Shown in pieces: positions 25,709 to 33,519 of a stretch of 64,000 bases of DNA (its first letter is position 1; each line of letters opens with the position of its first letter). The notes under the pieces were generated by a model. It was not told the origin of the DNA and made no database searches. It was given only the letters and a program-made list of their open reading frames with translations. Origin of the DNA: an uncultured Bartonella sp. (GTDB lineage Bacteria; Pseudomonadota; Alphaproteobacteria; Rhizobiales; Rhizobiaceae); NCBI GenBank assembly GCA_945285915.1, contig CALYQL010000002.1, forward strand, positions 86,596-150,595, given 5' to 3'. Both the position numbers and the translations under genes were made by a program.

Positions 25709-26461
25709 ATGAAATTGTTTGCTACCAGCCTTTTTTTAGGTGGTCTGATTGTATCTTTCTCAGCGCAAGCTGAAACATTAACCATCGCCACAGAAGGTGC
25801 CTATCCACCCTTCAGTTATGTTGACTCCAACAATACCTTGCACGGGTTTGACATTGATATCGCCAATGCCTTGTGCGAAAAAATGAAAGTGGAATGTAAG
25901 GTTGTTGCGCAAGATTGGGATGGAATAATCCCAGGACTTTTGGCAAAAAAATATGATGCGATCGTTGCTTCCATGGTGCCAACCCCTGAACGTAAACAAA
26001 AGGTTGACTTTACCAACCGCTATTACACAACAACACTTGCAATAGCGGTTCCAAAAGACTCCGATATTAAAGATGTCAGTGCAGCATCGCTGAAAAATAA
26101 AAATCTTGGCGCACAATCTGGTGCAACACAAGCTATCTATGCTGAAGATAATTATGTACCAGAAGGTGCTAATCTAAAGCTTTATCCAACACCTGATGAA
26201 GCCAATAGCGATTTGCTCAATCACCGCTTGGACGCTGTCATACACGACAAATTTCCACTGCTGACATGGCTTGATAATGAAGGAAAAGATTGCTGCAAAC
26301 TTCTTGGTGAAATTGAAGGAACCAAGGAGCCTATTTCAATTGCAATCCGCAAAAATTCCGATGAACTGAAAGAACGCTTCAATAAAGCGATCGACGAGAT
26401 CAGGGCAGATGGTACTTATGCAAAAATCGTGCAAAAATACTTCAAATCCGACATTTATTGA
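25709..26461 (+). CDS. Polar amino-acid ABC transporter, periplasmic binding protein
   Basis: A 250-residue family 3 solute-binding protein with signal peptide MKLFATSLFLGGLIVSFSAQA cleaved near residue 21. The mature start ETLTIATEGAYPPFSYVDS and the GFDIDIANALCEKM signature match the Lys/Arg/Orn-His-octopine binding group. Ligand-binding Arg/Asp residues occur in PTPERKQKVDFT and the C-terminal lobe ends AKIVQKYFKSDIY. It begins an operon-like run with two permease genes and an ATPase gene. The likely ligand is a basic amino acid or derivative, but this cannot be fixed from sequence. Confidence 0.92.
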   Translation: MKLFATSLFLGGLIVSFSAQAETLTIATEGAYPPFSYVDSNNTLHGFDIDIANALCEKMKVECKVVAQDWDGIIPGLLAKKYDAIVASMVPTPERKQKVDFTNRYYTTTLAIAVPKDSDIKDVSAASLKNKNLGAQSGATQAIYAEDNYVPEGANLKLYPTPDEANSDLLNHRLDAVIHDKFPLLTWLDNEGKDCCKLLGEIEGTKEPISIAIRKNSDELKERFNKAIDEIRADGTYAKIVQKYFKSDIY

Positions 26462-26540
26462 TTGTGCGCGTTAACATTGTGAGCTTTAGCAAGGCACACT
26501 TTGTTCTCATGTTAGTCTACGCATTTGGTGGAGCATATTA

Positions 26541-27260
26541 ATGATCGAATATATGTCATTGCTGTCGTTTGGCAGTGGCGGTTGGGGTATGGTGATGCTT
26601 GCCGGTGCTGGCGTTACTTTATCTCTGGCATTATGTTGCGTGCCAATTGGTCTGCCCTTGGGGCTTATCTCCGCCATTATGATCCAGTCAGATCATAAAT
26701 ATTTGCGTATTATTGCAACATTGTTCTCTTCAATATTCCGCGGTTTACCAGAACTGCTCACACTTTTCCTTGTTTATAACGGATTGCAGACATTGATACA
26801 AAATGCTCTGGCATATTTTGATGTTCAGGCAGAATTTTCAATCAATGCTTTTTTTGCTGGTGTTGTAGCGCTTGGTATGGTCTTTGCGGCATTTTCCTGT
26901 GAAGTATGGTTAGGAAGTTTCAAGATTTTGGACAATGGGCAGTATGAAGCTGCCAAAGCCCTTAGCCTTTCTCGTGCAACCACGTTTTTTCGGGTTATTT
27001 TCCCACAATTGGTAAGAAACGCATTGCCTGGTCTATCCAACAACTGGTTGACACTCCTCAAAGATACATCACTCGTATCAACAATTTCACTGGTAGACAT
27101 TATGCGCCAAACCAATTTGGCCGTGGCTGCCACCAAACAACCAATGTTCTTCTACCTCATTGCCTGTGTGATCTATCTGATATTTTCGGCACTTTCTTCT
27201 ATAATTTTTCGTTATTTAGAAAAACGTTCCAATGCCAGTTATAAAAAGGTTTCCGCATGA
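26541..27260 (+). CDS. Polar amino-acid ABC transporter permease (HisQ-like)
   Basis: A 239-residue inner membrane protein with about five hydrophobic helices. The EAA loop is visible as NGQYEAAKALSLSRATTFFRVIFPQ near residue 130, which docks on the ATPase. It lies 79 bp after the binding-protein gene and overlaps the next permease by four bases (ATGA), so the two permeases are coupled and probably form a heterodimer. Confidence 0.9.
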   Translation: MIEYMSLLSFGSGGWGMVMLAGAGVTLSLALCCVPIGLPLGLISAIMIQSDHKYLRIIATLFSSIFRGLPELLTLFLVYNGLQTLIQNALAYFDVQAEFSINAFFAGVVALGMVFAAFSCEVWLGSFKILDNGQYEAAKALSLSRATTFFRVIFPQLVRNALPGLSNNWLTLLKDTSLVSTISLVDIMRQTNLAVAATKQPMFFYLIACVIYLIFSALSSIIFRYLEKRSNASYKKVSA

Positions 27261-27967
27261 CTATTCCAAGCTGGCTATATTTTCTTATTAACCCCGATAT
27301 TCTGGCGCGCTACGGTTGGCGCTTTATCGATGGTTTCATTGTGACACTGGAACTTGTCGCAATATCTTATACTGTCGGTTTTTTTCTTGCGTTGTTCATT
27401 GCTTATGCATGGCGTTCAAAAAATATTTTTCTGCAATATCCTGCCCGTGCCTATCTCTACTTTTTTCGCGGCTCACCGCTCTTGGCACAATTATTCTTAT
27501 TTTATTACGGTATTGGTTCGTTCAGCAATTTTTGGCAAAGCGTTGGTTTGTGGTGGTTTTTCCAAAGTGCGTGGTGGTGTTGCCTATTAATATTTTCACT
27601 CAACACTGCTGCTTATCAAGCCGAAATTTTTAGGGGCAGCTTACAATCTGTTCCCGCAGGACAATATGAAGCAGCAAAAGCATTGGGCTTAAGTAAATAT
27701 ACGACCTTTTTAACTGTTATCATGCCGCAAGCCATGATCATGGCTTTGCGCCCTTTGGGGAATGAATTCATATTAATGATTAAGGCAAGTGCGGTTGCAT
27801 CATTGGTAACGGTTTATGATTTGATGGGCATTGCAAAACTTGCCTATTCACGCACATTCGATTTTCAAGTCTATATTTGGGCAGCTGTTCTCTATTTGTT
27901 AATTGTCGAAGTTGTTCGTCGGTTGGTTGGTCTAACAGAACGGCATTTAACGCGCCATCTGCGATAA
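27257..27967 (+). CDS. Polar amino-acid ABC transporter permease (HisM-like)
   Basis: A 236-residue permease partner of the preceding gene. It shows RAYLYFFRGSPLLAQLF and the EAA loop AGQYEAAKALGLSKYTTFLTVIMPQ, both usual for the HisM/ArtM group, with five hydrophobic helices. The coupled overlap supports joint assembly. It is separated from the ATPase gene by an unusual 303-bp gap. Confidence 0.9.
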   Translation: MTIPSWLYFLINPDILARYGWRFIDGFIVTLELVAISYTVGFFLALFIAYAWRSKNIFLQYPARAYLYFFRGSPLLAQLFLFYYGIGSFSNFWQSVGLWWFFQSAWWCCLLIFSLNTAAYQAEIFRGSLQSVPAGQYEAAKALGLSKYTTFLTVIMPQAMIMALRPLGNEFILMIKASAVASLVTVYDLMGIAKLAYSRTFDFQVYIWAAVLYLLIVEVVRRLVGLTERHLTRHLR

Positions 27968-28270
27968 AAATAACAAGATTGAACGCAATCACCCCACTTA
28001 TATGATGAACAATGGCGCTATTATGAAGATCAATGACGCGAAATTTTTAAAAATTCATGTCCTTTTCAAATAAGTTTTTCTAAAATTTACGAATATCGGA
28101 CATAGTGACGATAAGCAAAAAAGTGTCTGATAAAAAATATTGTATGCGTGTTTGACTACTAGATAATTTTATATCAACAATCATAAAATTGAGTGCGAAC
28201 CTGTTGAAACCATTGACATCTCTTGGTGCTTTGAGTTTAACGCGAGTAAGAATTATGGAGTATAGCGGCA
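27968..28270 (+). other. Non-coding gap inside the ABC transporter cluster
   Basis: No gene or recognisable element is visible in these AT-rich 303 bp; the minus-strand 69-residue ORF has no family features. Such a gap is uncommon between permease and ATPase genes of this transporter type. It may contain a separate promoter for the ATPase or reflect decay. Confidence 0.5.
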
Positions 28271-29047
28271 ATGTGTGCGGTTCAATCAAATGAAAAGAAC
28301 AACAAATCGACTGATAATGTCATTGTCGTTCAAGGTTTGAATAAATGGTACAGTGATTTCCAAGCCCTCCATAATATTTCATTCAGTGTTAAATCTGGTG
28401 AACGAATCGTGCTTTGTGGACCTTCTGGTTCGGGAAAATCAACGCTTATCCGCTGCATCAATCAGTTGGAAACTGCCGAGCAAGGAAGTATCAAAATCCA
28501 CGGGGTTGATATTTGTAACGGTCATTCTATTGAACAAAAGCAAGTTCTTCGTGAAGTTGGTATGGTTTTTCAACATTTTAACCTGTTTCCACATATGACT
28601 GTGATGCAGAATTGCATTTTAGCACCGATGACCGTGCAAAAACTCACAAAAGAACAAGCGCGCTAGCTTGCATTTAATTATTTGCTCAAAGTGTGCATTG
28701 ATGCCCACAGCGAGAAATACCCTTCACAATTATCAGGTGGTCAACAACAACGCGTAGCGATTGCTAGGGCTCTTTGTATGGAACCTAAGGTCATGTTGTT
28801 TGATGAACCAACATCTGCGCTTGACCCTGAAATGGTTGGCGAAGTGCTTGATGTTATTGTAAAACTTGCTGAAACTGGAATGACAATGCTATGTGTCACT
28901 CATGAAATGGGGTTTGCCCGTGAAGTTTCAGAACGTGTTTTATTTTTGGAAAATGGTTCAATTGTTGAAGATGCAACGCCACAGAAGTTTTTTACCAATC
29001 CTGAAAGTCAACGTGCAAAAGATTTTCTAGCTAAAATCAAACATTAA
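28271..29047 (+). pseudogene. Polar amino-acid ABC transporter ATPase, interrupted by an in-frame TAG
   Basis: The two listed ORFs (28271-28666 and 28682-29047) lie in the same frame and are separated by one amber codon (28664-28666), with no frameshift. The first half carries Walker A (CGPSGSGKSTLIRC) and the Q-loop (MVFQHFNLFPHMTV). The second carries the signature [15 protein letters not shown], Walker [15 protein letters not shown] and the H-loop VTHEMGFA. Without the stop the protein would be a normal 258-residue HisP/GlnQ-type ATPase. The codon follows TKEQAR, where relatives commonly have Lys, so AAG to TAG is a simple explanation. Options are a recent nonsense mutation, a read error, or readthrough; the rest of the gene looks undamaged. 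Confidence 0.85.
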
Positions 29048-29071
29048 CATAACTATTATTTTCTTTTATAA

Positions 29072-30241
29072 TCAATGCAGTAATGGCAAATATTTCAGGA
29101 TTGCTTGAGCTACTAATTCACCTGATGGCGCCGCAGTTTTCATCGTTTTTTGAATGAAATCAAATCCTTCAAGCTGTGCTGAACGGACATTGCCATCTTT
29201 CATCAATTGTTCAACCTGTCTTGCGAGCATTCCTGGACGCAAAAATTCGTTGAAATATTCCGGCACGATCGGTCGGTCGGCGATGATATTCGGTAAAGCA
29301 GCGCTCCAAATTTTTACCCGTGGTAAAATAAAGGTTTTGGAAAATAAATCTGCTTTATACCCGAGAACCATAGGTATTCTTGATAGCGCCAATTCCAATG
29401 AAACAGTGCCTGAAGCAGCTAGTGCCGCATCAGCTTCTGCAAAGGCTGACCACTTTTCATCTTCACCGATTACAAGCTGCACATCAACATTCCAGTTGGC
29501 AACCAATGCACGAACCTCATCAGCTATCCGTGGTAATGTTGGTAGAACAATGCGTGTGTTTGGATTACGTTGTTTTAAAATCTTCAGCGCTTGTCCAAAT
29601 ATTGGCATAAGGCCACGAATTTCAAACCGTCGCGAACCTGGCAAAACCACAACCGTATAATTGTCTTTTGGCTTATCATGCAATTCACTGCGCTTTGCGT
29701 TTAAAGCGAGCAGCGGCGGATAAGTGAGCAACCGGTGTCCGACATAGGTAGCCGAAGGCCCACCAAGATCCTGCATGACTTTTTCTTCAAAAGGTAGAAT
29801 AACCAATACGTGGTCGATAAAAGCGGCCATTTGCTTTGCTCGTTCTGGACGCCATGCCCAGACTGAAGGTGCAATGTATTTGATGATTGGTATATTGGGT
29901 TCAAGTTTACGAACCTTTTTGGCTACCCTATGGGTAAAATCCGGACTATCAATGATAATCAAACAGTCAGGTTTTTCGTTTGCAATAAAACGTGCCAACT
30001 TATTTATGTGGGAAATAAGTGTTGGAAGTTTTTTGAGTACCGCTCCCAACCCCATTAATGAGATATCATCTGGATTAAACTGGCTTTTTAAACCTAGAGC
30101 TTCAAGGTGGCCACCGCCAACACCAATTAGCTTTATTTCACAGCCGGTTTTACGTGCCAATGCAGAAATTAGATCAGCACCCAACAAGTCGCCTGATTCT
30201 TCACCTGCAACAATGCCTATTTTGAGCACGTTTTTAGACAT
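29072..30241 (-). CDS. lpxB: Lipid-A-disaccharide synthase
   Basis: LpxB joins UDP-2,3-diacylglucosamine and lipid X to make the lipid A disaccharide at the cytoplasmic face of the inner membrane. The product is 389 residues from the ATG at 30241 (MSKNVLKIGIVAGEESGDLLG), which overlaps the lpxI stop by eight bases; the listed TTG adds five residues. GT19 family marks include YIAPSVWAWRPERAK, VVLPGSRRFEI and ALAASGTVSLELAL. It ends the lpx cluster and is convergent with the ABC ATPase. Confidence 0.96.
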   Translation of the reverse strand: MSKNVLKIGIVAGEESGDLLGADLISALARKTGCEIKLIGVGGGHLEALGLKSQFNPDDISLMGLGAVLKKLPTLISHINKLARFIANEKPDCLIIIDSPDFTHRVAKKVRKLEPNIPIIKYIAPSVWAWRPERAKQMAAFIDHVLVILPFEEKVMQDLGGPSATYVGHRLLTYPPLLALNAKRSELHDKPKDNYTVVVLPGSRRFEIRGLMPIFGQALKILKQRNPNTRIVLPTLPRIADEVRALVANWNVDVQLVIGEDEKWSAFAEADAALAASGTVSLELALSRIPMVLGYKADLFSKTFILPRVKIWSAALPNIIADRPIVPEYFNEFLRPGMLARQVEQLMKDGNVRSAQLEGFDFIQKTMKTAAPSGELVAQAILKYLPLLH

Positions 30242-31106
30242 AATCGTCTTTTCCAAATGTTTCGATGAATAATGCGCAACGATCTGCTTCTTCGACAGTT
30301 TGTTTTAACGACAGGATAAAACTACGGTCAGCTTCAACAGCGACACCATCAAGTCCACTATCATGTGCATTGATAATCGTACTTGGACCAATGGTAGGAA
30401 GATCGGCACGCTCATCTTGCTGTTTTTTTGCGCGTTTTACCAATACGCCACCTTTTAAAGGAATACGTTTTTCAGCCCGCATTTCCTTTATACGACGCAA
30501 CATATTATCGGTACCCTCGGCTCCCTCTACTGCCACGACACGACCGCGAACAGCAATAGCGCCTTGACCAATATCCAACTTACCAAGCAATGCTGCAGCT
30601 TCAGCAGCCAGCATGATATCACGCTTGTCTTTGTCGTTTGCGCGACGTTTTGTAAGATTAAAGCCAATTGGCGCTAATAGTTGCGGAACAACTTCATGGG
30701 CGCCGACAACTTTAAAACCATATTTCTCAACAACACCAATAAAGGCTTTCAATAAGGCATCGTCACCTTGCCCAAGCGCATGAAACAACTTAGGCAACGC
30801 TGAAATTGTTGTCCAATCTGGTCTTAAATCCGAAAGGTTAGGACGACTTTTAACACCACCTGCCAATATTACATTTGATATTTTGGCGCCTTTTAAGGCT
30901 TTTATCAAACGTGCCAATTGAACAACGGAAATTTCGCAATGTTCGTATCGATAAAGCTCTGAATCAGCTTCGCCCTTAAGTGGGATCAAAAATGGCTTTT
31001 TGCCATTGTCTTCAATCGCCTTTGCAACAGCGAGTGGTAAAACACCACTCCCTGCGATGATTGCTGTACGGCCAGAAATGACTTTATTGGCTTTGCCGTC
31101 CGTCAT
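30234..31106 (-). CDS. lpxI: UDP-2,3-diacylglucosamine diphosphatase LpxI
   Basis: This 290-residue DUF1009 protein cleaves UDP-2,3-diacylglucosamine to lipid X; in alphaproteobacteria it replaces LpxH. The N-terminal TAIIAGSGVLPLAVAKAI and the C-terminal DUF1009 core with RRANDKDKRDIMLAAEAAA and RMK-like VLVKRAKKQQDERADLPTIG fit the family. It lies between lpxA (3 bp) and lpxB (overlap), exactly where substrate flow would place it. Confidence 0.92.
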   Translation of the reverse strand: MTDGKANKVISGRTAIIAGSGVLPLAVAKAIEDNGKKPFLIPLKGEADSELYRYEHCEISVVQLARLIKALKGAKISNVILAGGVKSRPNLSDLRPDWTTISALPKLFHALGQGDDALLKAFIGVVEKYGFKVVGAHEVVPQLLAPIGFNLTKRRANDKDKRDIMLAAEAAALLGKLDIGQGAIAVRGRVVAVEGAEGTDNMLRRIKEMRAEKRIPLKGGVLVKRAKKQQDERADLPTIGPSTIINAHDSGLDGVAVEADRSFILSLKQTVEEADRCALFIETFGKDDYV

Positions 31107-31109
31107 TAT

Positions 31110-31937
31110 TTAGTTACCGTCATCGTCACCAATATTCATGTCGAGTAGTTTTGGTGTACAATATGAACGCTTGTGATCCGCTTCTACAAAATTAATCATA
31201 TCTGCAACGGCGGACGACTCTGGAAATGCTGCACGAACATCTTCTGCACGGGCGCGAACTGGTTTGGTTCTATCAAATAACATAGGAACTGCATGCCGCA
31301 TGGCATGAATTTCACTGCGAGGCAAACCGGAACGTTTCATACCAATAATATTCAAACCGCCAAGCCAAGCGTGAACACCAATTGCTGTGCCATAAGGTAT
31401 AAGATCGCCAACCAAGGCTGCCAGACCACCGACAAAAGCATGGTGCCCAACACGCACAAATTGATGCACAGCACCGCCGCCACCGATGATAACATAGTCA
31501 CCAATAACAACGTGTCCGCCGATCATAACATTATTAGAAAATGTTACATGATTACCCAACACGCAATCATGGGCAACATGGGCGTAAGCTAAAAACTGGC
31601 AATCATCACCAACAATTGTCGTTGCTAGGCTAGAATCAGAGCCACGGTGCATGGTAACACCTTCACGGATAATACAGTTTTTGCCGATGACAAGCGTTGT
31701 ACGTCCACCCTTATGCTTATTATTTTGCGGATCAGCACCAAGAACAGCATGCGGATAAACAACACTGTTTGCACCTAAACTTGTTGCGCCCATCACAACA
31801 ACATGGCTCATCAAGTGGCAACCATCACCAATTTCAGCTTCCGAACTGATATGGCAAAATGGACCGATCTTGACGTTGTTTCCAAGTTTGGCACCGTCTT
31901 CAACTAAGGCTGTTGGATGAATTTCTACGCCCGACAT
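31110..31937 (-). CDS. lpxA: UDP-N-acetylglucosamine acyltransferase
   Basis: LpxA adds the first 3-O-acyl chain to UDP-GlcNAc. The 275-residue protein has a left-handed beta-helix of hexapeptide repeats (IHPTALVEDGAKLGNNVKIG onward) and then a helical C-terminal domain. The catalytic His lies in YAHVAHDCVLGN. The motif VIGKNCIIREGVTMHRG is also diagnostic. The gene is 9 bp after fabZ. Confidence 0.96.
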   Translation of the reverse strand: MSGVEIHPTALVEDGAKLGNNVKIGPFCHISSEAEIGDGCHLMSHVVVMGATSLGANSVVYPHAVLGADPQNNKHKGGRTTLVIGKNCIIREGVTMHRGSDSSLATTIVGDDCQFLAYAHVAHDCVLGNHVTFSNNVMIGGHVVIGDYVIIGGGGAVHQFVRVGHHAFVGGLAALVGDLIPYGTAIGVHAWLGGLNIIGMKRSGLPRSEIHAMRHAVPMLFDRTKPVRARAEDVRAAFPESSAVADMINFVEADHKRSYCTPKLLDMNIGDDDGN

Positions 31938-31946
31938 TTTTCACCC

Positions 31947-32426
31947 CTATTCCTTGTCTTCATCAGCCACCGCGATCATTGCAGCAACTTCCGCTTCTGC
32001 AACGCGGTTACCGTCAACTTCAGCAATACAAGCGAAACGTCTGATGCCACCGCGATGTTTCAACTTCTTTACATGCAGTTTAAGTTGGTCACCTGGCACA
32101 ACTGGCTTACGAAATTTGGCGTTATCCACTGTCATCAAATAAACAACACCGGGCTTCTCATCGCCTTGCACCAACAAGGAAATAGCACCAGCAGTTTGCG
32201 CCATGGCCTCAATAATCAACACACCCGGCATAATTGGATTTTCAGGAAAATGTCCGGTAAAATGCGGTTCATTAACGGTAACGTTCTTAATACCAGTCGC
32301 CGATTGATCTCCATCAATATCGACAATCCGATCTATAAGAAGAAACGGATAACGATGTGGCAAAATAGATAACAGTCTGCGGATATCAACAGCTTCCAGA
32401 CTGTTCCCTTTAACGACAGAATCCAT
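31947..32426 (-). CDS. fabZ: 3-hydroxyacyl-[ACP] dehydratase FabZ
   Basis: The 159-residue hot-dog fold protein dehydrates 3-hydroxyacyl-ACP during fatty acid elongation. The [11 protein letters not shown] segment and the active-site [23 protein letters not shown] (His and Glu) are clear. It sits between lpxD and lpxA, which compete for the same 3-hydroxyacyl-ACP pool. Confidence 0.96.
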   Translation of the reverse strand: MDSVVKGNSLEAVDIRRLLSILPHRYPFLLIDRIVDIDGDQSATGIKNVTVNEPHFTGHFPENPIMPGVLIIEAMAQTAGAISLLVQGDEKPGVVYLMTVDNAKFRKPVVPGDQLKLHVKKLKHRGGIRRFACIAEVDGNRVAEAEVAAMIAVADEDKE

Positions 32427-32430
32427 CTTA

Positions 32431-33474
32431 TCACTTCTCCTTATTGAATTTACTCATGCTTCTTAATGCAGCGACCTCACGGAACCACTGCTTAATAGGT
32501 CTAGCGGGGCTACCACCCCATCTTTCGCCATCTGGAATATCATTCATAACGCCGCTTGCAGCCGCGATTTGAACACGTGAACCGATTGTAACGTGATCAG
32601 CCAAGCCGACACTGCCACCTAACTGTGTCATATCGCCGATGGTGGCGCTTCCAGCAATGCCGCAATGTGCGGCAATAAGGCAATAACGACCAATTTGCAC
32701 ATTATGGGCTATTTGTACCAGATTATCTATCTTGGTTCCTTCACCAATAATAGTATCTTTCAGCGCACCACGATCGACCGTTGTGTTTGCACCAATTTCA
32801 ACGTCGTCCTGAATAATTACGCGACCAAGTTGCGGAATTTTCTCAACACCACTAGGGCCGCCGACGTAACCAAAACCATCCTGCCCTACTCTTACACCAG
32901 GATAAAGATGAACGCGGTTTCCTATAAAGGTATACTGCACCGAAACCGTTGGTGCGATATAGCAATCGCGACCGATACGACAGTTTTCACCAATAACAGC
33001 TGTTGAAGAAATTAACGTACCCGATCCAATCTCGGCACCCTTCCCTATAACGGCGCCGGCTTCTACAGTTACACCTTCTTCTAACTTTGCTTCAGGATGA
33101 ATGAATGCTTGTGGCGAAATTCCGTACTCGCCAAACCATGGTGTCGGTCGAGCGGAAGAAGGAAATAGTATACGACCTATCATCGCAAAATCGCGATGCG
33201 GCGATGCTGTAACCAATACAGCTATATTCTCTGGAACCTTCGAAACAACATCTTCAGGACAAAAGACCGCAATAGCAGCGCTATCGCGCAGAGCCTTGGC
33301 AAATTTGCGATTTTCAACAAATACCAAAGAACCAGGTTCTGCACTATCAAGCGAAGAAAGATGTTGAATAACAGATGCGCTCAGTTCAGGATTACGGAGA
33401 GCGGCACCAGTTAATGCTGCCGCCTCACCAACAGTCATCTGTCGGGACGGCGTAAAGAAATTTATATCCGCCAT
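32431..33474 (-). CDS. lpxD: UDP-3-O-(3-hydroxyacyl)glucosamine N-acyltransferase
   Basis: LpxD adds the second, N-linked acyl chain in lipid A synthesis. The 347-residue protein has an N-terminal uridine-binding domain (about 1-105), a hexapeptide-repeat beta-helix (110-300) including the catalytic His of [20 protein letters not shown], and a short C-terminal helix. It is four bases before fabZ and follows bamA. Confidence 0.96.
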   Translation of the reverse strand: MADINFFTPSRQMTVGEAAALTGAALRNPELSASVIQHLSSLDSAEPGSLVFVENRKFAKALRDSAAIAVFCPEDVVSKVPENIAVLVTASPHRDFAMIGRILFPSSARPTPWFGEYGISPQAFIHPEAKLEEGVTVEAGAVIGKGAEIGSGTLISSTAVIGENCRIGRDCYIAPTVSVQYTFIGNRVHLYPGVRVGQDGFGYVGGPSGVEKIPQLGRVIIQDDVEIGANTTVDRGALKDTIIGEGTKIDNLVQIAHNVQIGRYCLIAAHCGIAGSATIGDMTQLGGSVGLADHVTIGSRVQIAAASGVMNDIPDGERWGGSPARPIKQWFREVAALRSMSKFNKEK

Positions 33475-33486
33475 CTGAACACTTTC

Positions 33487-33510
33487 TCTCCCGACCTTTT
33501 GATCGGGAGA
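33487..33510 (-). terminator. Hairpin between bamA and lpxD
   Basis: An 8-bp stem TCTCCCGA/TCGGGAGA with an 8-nt loop lies 9 bp after the bamA stop. No U-run follows, so it probably attenuates or protects the bamA 3' end rather than fully stopping transcription into lpxD. Confidence 0.5.
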
Positions 33511-33519
33511 AAGAATAAA

